A DNA stretch of 64,000 nt from Lachnospiraceae bacterium XBD2001. GTDB lineage: Bacteria; Bacillota; Clostridia; Lachnospirales; Lachnospiraceae. The notes under the pieces were generated by a model. It ran no database searches and was not told where the DNA came from. It worked only from the letters and a program-made list of their open reading frames with translations. Of the stretch, positions 24,922 through 33,369 are shown one piece after another; the stretch's first letter is position 1; every line of letters begins with the position of its first letter. The stretch lies in the NCBI GenBank assembly GCA_900116395.1, contig FPAN01000002.1:124001-188000 (forward strand), written 5' to 3'. The position numbers were made by a program, and so were the translations under genes.

Positions 24922-26052
24922 ATGGATTCACAGAAAATAGGAAAGTTCCTGAAGGAATTACGAAAAGAAAAAAGTTTGACCCAGGAACAATTTGCGGAAC
25001 AGATTGGTGTGTCCGGGCGAACGGTATCCCGTTGGGAGACCGGAAGCAATTTGCCGGATATTTCTCTTCTGGTTGAAATTGCAGACTTCTATGATGTGGA
25101 TGTCCGCGAAATCATAGAAGGGGAAAGGAAAAGCGAGATGATGGATGAAGAAGTAAGAGATGTTGCCAATAAGATGGCAGATTATGCTACGGCTGAGAAA
25201 AGCAAGTTGCTGCGTACCGTGCAGTGTATAAGCTTTGCGGGACTAATCCTGTTGATGCTGTCCATTGGGTATAAGGTGCTATCGTTAAAGTACGAGGAGA
25301 ATGTGGGCTGGTGGTCCTTTGGCTCCATCTTCTTTTCGGTAGTACTACTTGTAATTATGTCGGTGATTACACTCTATGTAACCGGTGCCTTGGAAAAAAT
25401 CGTAAAGAATCGCGTGTTCACAACCATTATTAAAGTGGTAACGATTGGAGGACTTGCCATTGGTGGCTTGTACATTTTTGCGGCGCCGATTCTTTTGATC
25501 GGATTGCTGCTCATGGGTTCTTTATTTGAGAAGCCGGAAGTTCATACGGATATTGAGAACTACGGTGACTATATGTCCTGGTCCATGGAAAAGACGGATG
25601 ATGTCAAATGGAGCAAGTGGGATATGGATGAGACCATCTGGCCACATGAGATTACCGATGACATGGAAGTAGAAGACTACAAGATGGTCTACTATGATCC
25701 ATGGGACAAGCAGTACTTAGGGTACTTGGTGGTAGATTATTCCGACGAGGACTATGCCAAGGAAGTAAAACGTCTGGAGAATTACAATTCAACAGACTAT
25801 ATTGGAATCTATAGTGTGAAAGAAGAGAAGACCCATGATCTTCTTGCCATAGAAGCAGATGATTATTATGGCTTTGTATATGCACTAGACCTCGGCGATA
25901 ACCGAATCGTTTACGCAGAAGAAATCTTCTGTAATTACTTTATGGATTTAGATTATGCAGACTACATGCCTACAGATTATTTCTTGGATGGCTTTGATGC
26001 AACAGGAAATAATCCGTATGAGCAAGAGATGGTACCAGATATTGAAGAATAG
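24922..26052 (+). CDS. XRE-family helix-turn-helix membrane regulator
   Basis: 376 residues. The N-terminal HTH (about 7-62) contains KSLTQEQFAEQIGVSGRTVSRWETG. Three or four hydrophobic helices (about 98-195) follow, and then a soluble acidic C-terminal domain rich in Asp, Glu and Tyr (about 200-376) that I do not recognise. Membrane-tethered XRE regulators with this start are frequent in Clostridia and often control neighbouring transporters; none is adjacent. The C-terminal domain would be the sensor. Confidence 0.82.
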   Translation: MDSQKIGKFLKELRKEKSLTQEQFAEQIGVSGRTVSRWETGSNLPDISLLVEIADFYDVDVREIIEGERKSEMMDEEVRDVANKMADYATAEKSKLLRTVQCISFAGLILLMLSIGYKVLSLKYEENVGWWSFGSIFFSVVLLVIMSVITLYVTGALEKIVKNRVFTTIIKVVTIGGLAIGGLYIFAAPILLIGLLLMGSLFEKPEVHTDIENYGDYMSWSMEKTDDVKWSKWDMDETIWPHEITDDMEVEDYKMVYYDPWDKQYLGYLVVDYSDEDYAKEVKRLENYNSTDYIGIYSVKEEKTHDLLAIEADDYYGFVYALDLGDNRIVYAEEIFCNYFMDLDYADYMPTDYFLDGFDATGNNPYEQEMVPDIEE

Positions 26053-26056
26053 AGTA

Positions 26057-26085
26057 AGAAGGTGGCAGATTACTGCCACCTTCTT
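26057..26085. terminator. Bidirectional terminator between XRE and KilA-N genes
   Basis: AAGAAGGTGGCAG (from 26057) pairs with CTGCCACCTTCTT (ending 26085), a 13-bp perfect stem with ATTTT on the plus side. The stop codon of the convergent KilA-N gene lies at its edge. Confidence 0.85.
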
Positions 26086-26941
26086 ATTTTCTCTTCTGCT
26101 CAATCATGTGTGCTTTGAGCTTTTCGATGGCCTTTTGATTGTTTCGTAATGATTGTAGTTGTCTATACGCTTTTTCTCTCAAAAGCTTTAATCGATCTAT
26201 TTGCGAAACGCCTTGCCTTATTAAATCTGCATTGGTATCTTCTAAATTAATCAAAACGACAAGCTCTTCTGCAGAAGCAAAATCGCGAATGTTGGGGCTC
26301 ATGTCTTTGGTATTAGTTTCTTTTCGCCATTGTGCGGCTGTTTTACCAAACAAAGCCATATTTAACAAATCAGCTTCTGATGCATAGGTATATGACATTT
26401 CTTGTGGTGTTAATTCGGGTGATATCAAGAATTCCTTTACAGCGTCAGTATGTATTTTGTAGTTAATCTTCGAAAGTTCTCTTTTTACATCCCAACCAAT
26501 AGACTGTCTTTGGGCTTCGTCTTTTTTTAGACGCTGATAATCTTTGATTAGGTACAATTTAAACTCAGGGGAAATCCATGATGCAAATTCGAAAGCGATA
26601 TCGGTGTGTGCATATGTACCGCCATAGCGCCCAGCCTTGGAGGTTATACCTATGGCGTTTGTTTGTTCTATCCACCTTGTAGGCGTCATTACGAGTCTGC
26701 CGCTTTCATTTCTAACCGTATGGAATTCCATACGGTTAAAATTAGGATTATATAAGTTCTACCAAAGTGCAAGAAAGTCTATTGTAGAATATGAACTTAA
26801 CCAATTTGATATTACAACTCGGGATTCTAATTTTTCTTTTGTTTTTGCAATATCGGTAAGGCTGATGTATGCATTTTCGTTGACAATGTCTCCGTATATC
26901 CTTATTTGTGTTCCGTTAGCATTGATGGTTGTATTATTCAT
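26084..26941 (-). pseudogene. KilA-N domain protein interrupted by an in-frame amber codon
   Basis: Minus strand; 285 codons if the internal stop is read through. The first 60 codons (26941-26762) encode ANGTQIRIYG...ISLTDIAKTK and end SYSTIDFLALW. TAG follows at 26761-26759, and the same frame continues NLYNPNFN and EFHTVRNESGRLVMTPTRW, GRYGGTYAHTDIAFEFASWI and SPEFKLYLIKDYQRLK, all one KilA-N domain. The interruption falls inside the domain without any frameshift, so it looks like a point change of a sense codon such as GAG. KilA-N is a DNA-binding domain of phages and their hosts. The C-terminal half is helical. It starts 8 nt after the XRE gene with AGGAG. It could be a recent null allele or a read-through gene. 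Confidence 0.8.
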
Positions 26942-26949
26942 ATTGGCTC

Positions 26950-27699
26950 CTATCTAACATTGTGCCCCTTCATCGGAGGTGTGCTTTTGGATTTTTCAAT
27001 AATCTGCTTTGAATTCCGCTTTACGGCTTCGATGGCACGCTTCTGCATAGCGTCCGACATATTGGTCGCAAGGACCGCATAGTCTCGTAGGCGTAGAGAC
27101 ATTCGAGCGGTGTGTCGCGCCATGTTGATGATATCTACTTGAATCTCGCCAACGGAATTGTCCTTAAGAATAATGGCCATGTTGTCTGATACCAAGCAAG
27201 CTTCGTCCAATAGCCGCTCCTGTGCCGACAGGTTTGGCTTGCCAATCATAATTGTGTAGCTATCCTGCAGCAGGTTCTCTGCGTCATACTCGGAAAGAAT
27301 ATCTGTCAAATCAATGAAGTCATCTTCTAAGTAAATCTGTCCATCTGTGTTGGTAAAGTAGGTCTCCACAGTTACTACGTGGTCACGGATTTCCTTCACA
27401 CGGTGTAAAGATAAAAGATTCTTGGGACCAAGATAAGAAGCCGTCAATCCCTTCGTCTGTAGATATACCTGACGATCTTCGTTGTAGAGATAGAAGACAC
27501 GCTTACGAAGCTTACCTGCGTATAACTCGTCCATGGTTAAATCAAAATAGGTCGCCAATCGATATAAAGTCTCTGCTGTTATCTTGTGAAAATCACGCTT
27601 CCCATTAATCAAATCATTCAAAGTAGCATATGGAATGCCTGTATCCTTAGACAACTGATACGAAGAGACATCCTTTTCTTCCATTAATTCTCGGAGCAT
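26950..27699 (-). CDS. XRE-family regulator paired with the KilA-N gene
   Basis: 249 residues, minus strand; the start at 27699 follows AAGGAGGTGAG, and the longer reading crosses the promoter. The N-terminal HTH (about 1-60) contains SSYQLSKDTGIPYATLNDLING. The rest (YLYNEDRQVYLQTKGL, then IYLEDDFIDLTDILSEYDAENLL, and a basic C-terminus) is not a family I recognise. It forms a two-gene operon with the KilA-N gene. The palindrome inside its promoter spacer suggests tight autorepression, as in phage repressors, toxin-antitoxin and some defence operons. Confidence 0.75.
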   Translation of the reverse strand: MLRELMEEKDVSSYQLSKDTGIPYATLNDLINGKRDFHKITAETLYRLATYFDLTMDELYAGKLRKRVFYLYNEDRQVYLQTKGLTASYLGPKNLLSLHRVKEIRDHVVTVETYFTNTDGQIYLEDDFIDLTDILSEYDAENLLQDSYTIMIGKPNLSAQERLLDEACLVSDNMAIILKDNSVGEIQVDIINMARHTARMSLRLRDYAVLATNMSDAMQKRAIEAVKRNSKQIIEKSKSTPPMKGHNVR

Positions 27700-27718
27700 A
27701 CACTCACCTCCTTGGTTA

Positions 27719-27747
27719 ATTATATCGGCGTACCGATATAAAATCAA
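27719..27747 (-). promoter_or_regulatory. Promoter and operator of the XRE/KilA-N operon
   Basis: On the minus strand TTGATT (27747-27742), a 17-bp spacer and TATAAT (27724-27719). A perfect inverted repeat TATATCGG (27721-27728)/CCGATATA (27733-27740) with a 4-bp centre fills the spacer and overlaps the -10 box. Confidence 0.85.
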
Positions 27748-27805
27748 GCGGAGAGAATTCTCCCCGCGGGAGCGGGAAACTAAGTTAGGAAACAGGCGCA
27801 AGATG

Positions 27806-27834
27806 TTGTATTTTGACATGGAATTGGGTACAAT
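27806..27834 (+). promoter_or_regulatory. Promoter of thyA-folA
   Basis: TTGTAT (27806-27811) and TACAAT (27829-27834) with a 17-bp spacer; a TTGACA at 27813-27818 overlaps but lacks a good partner. Confidence 0.6.
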
Positions 27835-27890
27835 TTATGAGTAAGAATAGGATAACTATGCGATTTTTTAGATAGAGGAGAAAATGCAGA

Positions 27891-28742
27891 ATGAGTAAAG
27901 CGGATAAAATCTTCAAAGATATGTGCAAAGACATCTTAGAGAACGGCACCGATACGAAGGACGAGATTGTCCGTCCGGTCTGGACCGATACCAACGAGAA
28001 GGCCTACACCATCAAGAAGTTCGGTGTGGTGAACCGCTATGATCTGCGGGAAGAGTTTCCGGCCCTTACTCTGCGCAAGACCGCTTTGAAGTCCTGCATG
28101 GATGAAGTGCTCTGGATCTACCAGCGCAAGTCCAACAATATCCACGACCTGAAGCCACACGTCTGGGATGAGTGGGCGGATGAGGACGGCTCCATCGGAA
28201 CGGCCTACGGATATGTCGTGGGTGAGAAGTTCAAGTTCAAGGGCGAAGAGATTGATCAGATGGATTATGTGTTGAAGCAGTTAAAAGAGACTCCATACTC
28301 CAGACGAATCATGACCAATTTGTACCAGTTCCATGACTTAGCCACCGGCCACTTAGATCCGTGCTGCTACTCCGCAACCTATAACGTCACCAAGGATGCA
28401 GCCAGTGGTAAGCTGGTATTGAATATGGTTTTAAACCAGCGCTCCCAGGACGTGCTGGCAGCAAACAACTGGAATGTATGTCAGTATGCGATTTTGCTTA
28501 TGATGGTAGCCCAGGTCAATGATATGATTCCGGGCGAGTTGATTCATGTCATCGCAGATGCGCACATCTACGACCGCCATGTGGACGCCATCAAGGAGCT
28601 GCTTAGCAGAGAGGAGTATCCGGCTCCGAAGGTACGCCTGAATCCGGAGGTAAAAGATTTCTATCAGTTCACCACCGACGACCTTATTGTAGAGGACTAC
28701 GTAGCAGGTGAGCAGATTAAGAATATTCCGATTGCAGTATAG
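27891..28742 (+). CDS. thyA: Thymidylate synthase
   Basis: 283 residues. The catalytic Cys lies in HLDPCCYSATYNV; QRSQDVLAANNWNVCQYA and HVIADAHIYDRHVDAI are the folate- and dUMP-binding signatures. The enzyme methylates dUMP with methylenetetrahydrofolate, producing dihydrofolate, which the next gene product (FolA) recycles. A ribosome binding site, AGAGGAG, precedes the ATG. Confidence 0.96.
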   Translation: MSKADKIFKDMCKDILENGTDTKDEIVRPVWTDTNEKAYTIKKFGVVNRYDLREEFPALTLRKTALKSCMDEVLWIYQRKSNNIHDLKPHVWDEWADEDGSIGTAYGYVVGEKFKFKGEEIDQMDYVLKQLKETPYSRRIMTNLYQFHDLATGHLDPCCYSATYNVTKDAASGKLVLNMVLNQRSQDVLAANNWNVCQYAILLMMVAQVNDMIPGELIHVIADAHIYDRHVDAIKELLSREEYPAPKVRLNPEVKDFYQFTTDDLIVEDYVAGEQIKNIPIAV

Positions 28743-28764
28743 GAAAAGGAAGGAAAAAGAGAAC

Positions 28765-29250
28765 ATGAAATTAATTGTAGCTGTGGACAGCAACTGGGGC
28801 ATTGGCAACAAAGGCAAGCTCCTCGTCAGCATTCCGGAGGACATGAAGTTCTTCCGCGGAACCACCACCGGACATGTGATTGTTATGGGCCGCAAGACCC
28901 TGGAGAGTTTCCCTAATGGGAACCCGTTGCCGAATCGAACCAACATCGTTTTGACCCGCGATAAGAGCTTCGCTAAGAAGGGCGTCATTGTGGTTCATGA
29001 CTTGGACGAGTTGGACGAACTTCTGAAGGAATATAAGGATGAGGAAGTCTACTGTATCGGCGGTGAGAGCGTATATCGTCAGCTTCTGGACCGCTGCGAC
29101 GAGGCTTTCGTTACCATGATTGATTTTGCCTACGAGGCAGATGCGTACTTCCCGGATCTTACGAAGGAAGGCTGGGAGATGGTGGGCGAATCCGAAGAGC
29201 AGACCTACTTCGACTTGTGTTACACCTTCACTACATGGAAAAAGAAATAG
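28765..29250 (+). CDS. folA: Dihydrofolate reductase
   Basis: 161 residues; the ATG at 28765 gives MKLIVAVDSNWGIGNKGKL, the classical DHFR start (the catalytic acid is Glu in SIPEDMKFFR). GHVIVMGRKTLESFP and VYCIGGESVYRQLL are the NADPH-binding motifs. It lies 22 nt after thyA, with AAGGAAGG upstream, forming the usual thymidylate cycle pair. Confidence 0.96.
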   Translation: MKLIVAVDSNWGIGNKGKLLVSIPEDMKFFRGTTTGHVIVMGRKTLESFPNGNPLPNRTNIVLTRDKSFAKKGVIVVHDLDELDELLKEYKDEEVYCIGGESVYRQLLDRCDEAFVTMIDFAYEADAYFPDLTKEGWEMVGESEEQTYFDLCYTFTTWKKK

Positions 29251-29294
29251 TACCGCTTCTATTTATCAAATAGCGGAAAGGAAAGAGAAAGATT

Positions 29295-31019
29295 ATGGAT
29301 ATTACAGGAAGAAAGCTTTTTGTCAAAGCGCTTCAGGAAGAAGGCGTAGATACCATCTTCGCTTATCCCGGAGGCATGATTGTCGACATTTTAGATGAGT
29401 TATATAAAACAGAGGGAATCCGGGTGGTTTTGCCTCGCCATGAGCAGGCGTTGGTTCATGAGGCGGAAGGCTATGCCAGAGCCACCGGCAAGCCGGGAGT
29501 ATGCCTAGTAACCAGCGGCCCGGGTGCAACCAATACCATTACCGCCATTGCGGATGCACACTATGACAGCATTCCGCTGGTAGTTTTTACCGGCCAGGTG
29601 CCACAAGGCCTCATTGGTAACGATGCTTTCCAAGAGGTAGACATCGTTGGAATGACCCGAAGCATCGTAAAGTACGGCTGTACCGTTCGGGACCGGAAGG
29701 TCTTAGGCGAGAAAATCAAGATGGCCTTCCACATTGCAACCACCGGCAAGCCGGGCCCGGTTTTAATTGATATCCCGAAGGATATTCAGACCGCATCCGG
29801 TCCATCCGAGTATCCGGAGCATGTATCCATTCGTGGATATAAGCCCAATGAGTCGGTACACATCGGCCAGTTGAAGAAGGCCTATAAGTTGTTGAAGAGC
29901 GCGAAGCATCCGATTATCTTAGCCGGTGGCGGAATTCATGTATCCGGTGCGGAGAAGGAATTATTGACTTTTGCGGAAAAAATGAACATACCGGTGGTTA
30001 CTACCATCATGGGCAAGGGCTCCATGCCGGAGAATCACCCGCTGTACGTGGGCAATTCCGGAATGCACGGAAGATTCGCAGCCAACATTGCCGTTACGGA
30101 TTGCGATGTGCTTCTGTCCATCGGAACGAGATTTAACGACCGTATTACCGGCGACCTTAATGAGTTCGCACCACATGCCAAGATTATCCACGTGGATGTG
30201 GATACTGCATCCATTTCCCGTAACGTGGTTGTGGATATCCCGGTGGTTTCCGATGCGAAATTGGCCCTGTCCAAGATGATTGAATGGGCAGAACCGATGA
30301 AGACGGACAAGTGGTTGGCAGAGATTCATCAGTGGAACGAAGAGCATCCGCTGTCCATGCCACAGGGCAAGGCCCATGAGCTGTCTCCGCAGACTATTAT
30401 GGAAGGCATCAACGAAGTCTTCCCGAAGGGTATCGTGGTTACGGACGTTGGTCAGCACCAGATGTGGGCTACTCAGTTCATTCAGTGTGGTCACGACAAA
30501 AAAATGGTCACTTCCGGTGGACTTGGAACCATGGGATTCGGCTTCCCGGCAGCGGTAGGCGCCAAGATTGGTGCGCCGAAAAAAGACGTGGTATGCATCA
30601 CCGGCGACGGTGGATTCCAGATGAATATGCAGGAGATGGCAACGGCAATTTGCGAGCATGTGCCGGTTGTCATTTGTTTGATAAACAACGAAAATCTTGG
30701 TATGGTACGCCAGATGCAAAACCTGTTTTACGGTAAGCGTTACTCGGCAGTATCTCTTCGGAAGCGCGCCGGTATGGAGATTCCCAAGTCCCAGGATCCG
30801 GATTATCCGGAGTATGTACCGGATTTCATGGGAATTGCGGCAAGCTACGGTGCCCATGGCATTCGTGTTACCAAGAACGAGGAGATTATCCCGGCACTGA
30901 AGGAAGCCAAGAAGTACAAGGATGCTCCGACCATCGTAGAATTCTTAATCTCTGCGGATGAGCTGGTTCTTCCGATGGTGAAGGGCGGCAACCCAATGAG
31001 CGAGATGATATTGAAATAG
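29295..31019 (+). CDS. ilvB: Acetolactate synthase large (catalytic) subunit
   Basis: 574 residues, normal length. The N-terminal pyrimidine domain has YPGGMIVDILDELY and PRHEQALVHEAEGYAR (activating Glu). A central FAD-type domain follows, and the C-terminal thiamine diphosphate site GDGGFQMNMQEMATA...NNENLGMVRQ. It catalyses the first common step of valine, leucine and isoleucine synthesis and is followed 10 nt later by the regulatory subunit. A stem-loop (CCGCT...AGCGG, about 29252-29276) precedes its ribosome binding site; I see no T-box. Confidence 0.96.
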   Translation: MDITGRKLFVKALQEEGVDTIFAYPGGMIVDILDELYKTEGIRVVLPRHEQALVHEAEGYARATGKPGVCLVTSGPGATNTITAIADAHYDSIPLVVFTGQVPQGLIGNDAFQEVDIVGMTRSIVKYGCTVRDRKVLGEKIKMAFHIATTGKPGPVLIDIPKDIQTASGPSEYPEHVSIRGYKPNESVHIGQLKKAYKLLKSAKHPIILAGGGIHVSGAEKELLTFAEKMNIPVVTTIMGKGSMPENHPLYVGNSGMHGRFAANIAVTDCDVLLSIGTRFNDRITGDLNEFAPHAKIIHVDVDTASISRNVVVDIPVVSDAKLALSKMIEWAEPMKTDKWLAEIHQWNEEHPLSMPQGKAHELSPQTIMEGINEVFPKGIVVTDVGQHQMWATQFIQCGHDKKMVTSGGLGTMGFGFPAAVGAKIGAPKKDVVCITGDGGFQMNMQEMATAICEHVPVVICLINNENLGMVRQMQNLFYGKRYSAVSLRKRAGMEIPKSQDPDYPEYVPDFMGIAASYGAHGIRVTKNEEIIPALKEAKKYKDAPTIVEFLISADELVLPMVKGGNPMSEMILK

Positions 31020-31029
31020 GGGGAACGTC

Positions 31030-31545
31030 ATGGATCATACAATGAAGAATCGATTTATTGCATTATATGTAGAGAATGATGTAGGTGTATTGGCGAAGGT
31101 ATCCGGACTTTTTTCCGGGAAGTCTTACAACCTGCAGTCTCTGACCGTTGGTATGACGGAGCGGGATGATGTGTCCCGTATGACCATCTGTGTTTCCAGC
31201 GATGATGTGACCTTCGAGCAGATCAAGAAGCAGCTGAATTCCATGGTGGAAGTCATCAAGGTGCTGGATTTGACCTGTGTGCCGGTGTGCATGAAGGAAA
31301 TCCTCTACGCCAAGATTAAGAATTTAGACCACGAAGGCATGGATGCGGTATTCCGTATTGCAGAAACCTTCCGTGTTCGTGTGAAGGACATCGGTATTGA
31401 CTCTTTGATTTTAGAGTGTATGCAGACCGAGCGAAAAAATAATGAACTGGTTGCGTTGTTAAAACAACAGTTTCATAATAAGGTGGAAATTGTACGTGGA
31501 GGCCCTGTGGCCATTGAATCCATCAGTACAACGGATAGCAAATAA
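31030..31545 (+). CDS. ilvN: Acetolactate synthase small (regulatory) subunit
   Basis: 171 residues. The N-terminal ACT domain (LYVENDVGVLAKVSGLFSG, SLTVGMTERDDVSRMTI) binds valine for feedback inhibition; a C-terminal ACT-like domain follows. It is cotranscribed with ilvB and probably reads on into the cell wall hydrolase, only 13 nt downstream. Confidence 0.94.
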   Translation: MDHTMKNRFIALYVENDVGVLAKVSGLFSGKSYNLQSLTVGMTERDDVSRMTICVSSDDVTFEQIKKQLNSMVEVIKVLDLTCVPVCMKEILYAKIKNLDHEGMDAVFRIAETFRVRVKDIGIDSLILECMQTERKNNELVALLKQQFHNKVEIVRGGPVAIESISTTDSK

Positions 31546-31558
31546 TAGGAAGTTGGAT

Positions 31559-32947
31559 ATGAAGTTTCGAAATGTGTGTGCATGCGTCATTTTAAGTGTT
31601 GCCATGTTGTTGCAGCCGATGCAGACTTTTGCAACGGAAGGGGATGCAACAACCCAGACTGCGACGGAAGATGAAGCGGCTAAGGAAGCGGAAAAAGAAG
31701 CAGCTAAGAAAGCTGCGGAAGAGAAGAAAGCCAAGGCCGACGCTGACCGTAAAGCAGCGGAAGAGCAGAACAATAACCTGAGCCAACAGGTGAAGGACGC
31801 AGAAAGCCAACTGAATAACAAGCAAAGCCAGAAGGATGCGGCCCAGAACAAGCTCAATTCCATCAACGGCGAGGCAGATAAGATTAGTGGTGACATTAGC
31901 AAGCTGAACAAGAACATTGCCGGTGTTGCATCTGAGATTAGTACAGCAGAGGCGAATATCAGCCAGACCGAAGAGGATATTGAGGCTTTGGAGAAGGAGC
32001 TGGAAGAGGCCAAGAAGGAAGAGAAGAAGACCTACGAGACCTTGAAGAAGCGCATTGCTTTTTCTTATGAGAATGACTCTAAGACGTCGATTTTCTTAAC
32101 ATTGGTATCCAGTAATTCTTTGGCAGAGTTTTTTACCAGAGTGGAATATACTTCTTCCATATTAGATTATGAGCAGAAGTTGATTAAGGATTGTCAGGCG
32201 AAGCAGGCGGCCATCCAGGAGAAGGCAGAGGCCTTAGAGGCGAAGCAGACGGAGCTCTCCAAGCAAAAAGAGACCTTGTCTGCTAAGAAGGACGAGATGA
32301 ATTCCCTGGTGGAAAGTGCCAACAAGAGCTTGGATGCCAAGAAGGGGGAAGCGGCAGATGCCGAAGCAGATGTAGCAGCATACGAAGCAGAACTTCAGCA
32401 GTGTAAGTCCACTTACCAGAGCTTGCAGGCTTCACAGGCACAGGCACAGGCCAACTTGGCACAGGCTATTGCAGCCCAGGAACAGGCAGAACGGGAACGC
32501 TTGGCAGCAGAGCAGGGGGTACCGGTAGAACAGGTCGAAGTACCGAGAGAGAATACCGGCGGAGCAGTCAGTGCTTCCGAGTACGAGATGTTGTTCTTGG
32601 CAGCCACCATTCAGGCGGAGGCCGACAACCAAGGATATGCCGGACAGCTGGCGGTAGGTTCGGTGATTATGAACCGTGTCATGAGTAACAAATTTGCGCA
32701 GAATTCGATTATTGAAGTCATTACAGCACCGAATCAGTTCGCATCTTACTCCTCCGGCATGGTGGATCGAATCTTAGCAAGAGGACCGAATGAGTCCTGT
32801 AAGGCTGCGGCACAGGCCGTTATTAACGGACAGCGATCCGGAGACTGGTTGTTCTTCATGACACCGGCCTGGGCGGATCATTTTGGCATTACCGGATACA
32901 CCGTTATCGGTGATCATGCATTTTTCTATAAGTGGGGCGCGAATTAA
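31559..32947 (+). CDS. Secreted coiled-coil cell wall hydrolase (SleB-like)
   Basis: 462 residues; the ATG at 31559 follows AGGAAG. A signal peptide (CACVILSVAMLLQPMQTFA) is followed by long Ala/Lys/Glu/Gln-rich coiled coils (about 40-320) like those of PcsB and CwlO. The C-terminal about 115 residues (LAATIQAEADNQGYAGQLAV, VIMNRVMSN, SGDWLFFMTPAWAD) match the Hydrolase_2/SleB peptidoglycan-lytic domain. The coiled coil probably holds the enzyme to a divisome or FtsEX-like partner. Only 13 nt from ilvN, so possibly cotranscribed by chance. Confidence 0.88.
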   Translation: MKFRNVCACVILSVAMLLQPMQTFATEGDATTQTATEDEAAKEAEKEAAKKAAEEKKAKADADRKAAEEQNNNLSQQVKDAESQLNNKQSQKDAAQNKLNSINGEADKISGDISKLNKNIAGVASEISTAEANISQTEEDIEALEKELEEAKKEEKKTYETLKKRIAFSYENDSKTSIFLTLVSSNSLAEFFTRVEYTSSILDYEQKLIKDCQAKQAAIQEKAEALEAKQTELSKQKETLSAKKDEMNSLVESANKSLDAKKGEAADAEADVAAYEAELQQCKSTYQSLQASQAQAQANLAQAIAAQEQAERERLAAEQGVPVEQVEVPRENTGGAVSASEYEMLFLAATIQAEADNQGYAGQLAVGSVIMNRVMSNKFAQNSIIEVITAPNQFASYSSGMVDRILARGPNESCKAAAQAVINGQRSGDWLFFMTPAWADHFGITGYTVIGDHAFFYKWGAN

Positions 32948-32968
32948 GACTGGAGTATTTGGGGATAT

Positions 32969-32997
32969 TTGCATTTTATAAGCATCCTTGTTAGAAT
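32969..32997 (+). promoter_or_regulatory. Promoter of the cobalamin operon
   Basis: TTGCAT (32969-32974) and TAGAAT (32992-32997) with a 17-bp spacer place the start near 33004, just upstream of the riboswitch. AAGCAT/ATGCTT (about 32980-33001) forms a small palindrome over the -10 box. Confidence 0.8.
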
Positions 32998-33019
32998 GCT
33001 TACGAATTACATAGGACAC

Positions 33020-33202
33020 AAGTCGGTGCTGCTGCGTTGGTTTTCCAACAGACAGCAGGTAAAAGGGAAGCAGGTGTGAATCCTGCACGATCTCGTCACT
33101 GTATTTGCTAAGCTCCAATTACGTAGAATCTACAGTCACTGAAAGCAATTTTGGGAAGACAATTGGACGCGATGAGGCATAAGCCAGGAAACCTGCCGAC
33201 TT
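33020..33202 (+). promoter_or_regulatory. Cobalamin riboswitch
   Basis: P1 pairs AAGTCGG (33020-33026) with CCGACTT (33196-33202). Conserved elements appear in order: GGTG near the 5' end, AAAAGGGAAGC, GGTGTGAATCC (B12-box part), CGTCACTGTA, AGTCACTG, TTGGGAAG, and GCCAGGAAACCTGCC. This is the adenosylcobalamin-type aptamer. With the terminator downstream, bound cobalamin should stop transcription of the following transport and biosynthesis genes. Confidence 0.95.
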
Positions 33203-33259
33203 GAATGGTACCGGATTATAATCCAAACCACGAGGCATTGGTTGTACTGACACAAATGC

Positions 33260-33293
33260 CCCATTGCGTCCTTTTTTCGCAGTGGGATTTTTT
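33260..33293 (+). terminator. Riboswitch-controlled terminator
   Basis: CCCATTGCG (33260-33268) pairs with CGCAGTGGG (33278-33286, one T-G pair), then T6. It lies about 60 nt after the aptamer and 77 nt before the first gene, so it is the expression platform. Confidence 0.88.
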
Positions 33294-33369
33294 ATTGTGT
33301 TCACTCCTGGCCGCGGATTTGGTTTATAAGAATAAATACTTTTAAGCAATTAAGCGGAAAGGAACAAAG

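Noticed and set aside
29251..29294. T-box or leader peptide before ilvB
   Set aside because: The 44-nt gap holds only a small stem-loop; no T-box sequence or branched-chain codon run is present.
33119..33349. Minus-strand frame across the riboswitch
   Set aside because: It lies in the conserved aptamer and terminator; no ribosome binding site.
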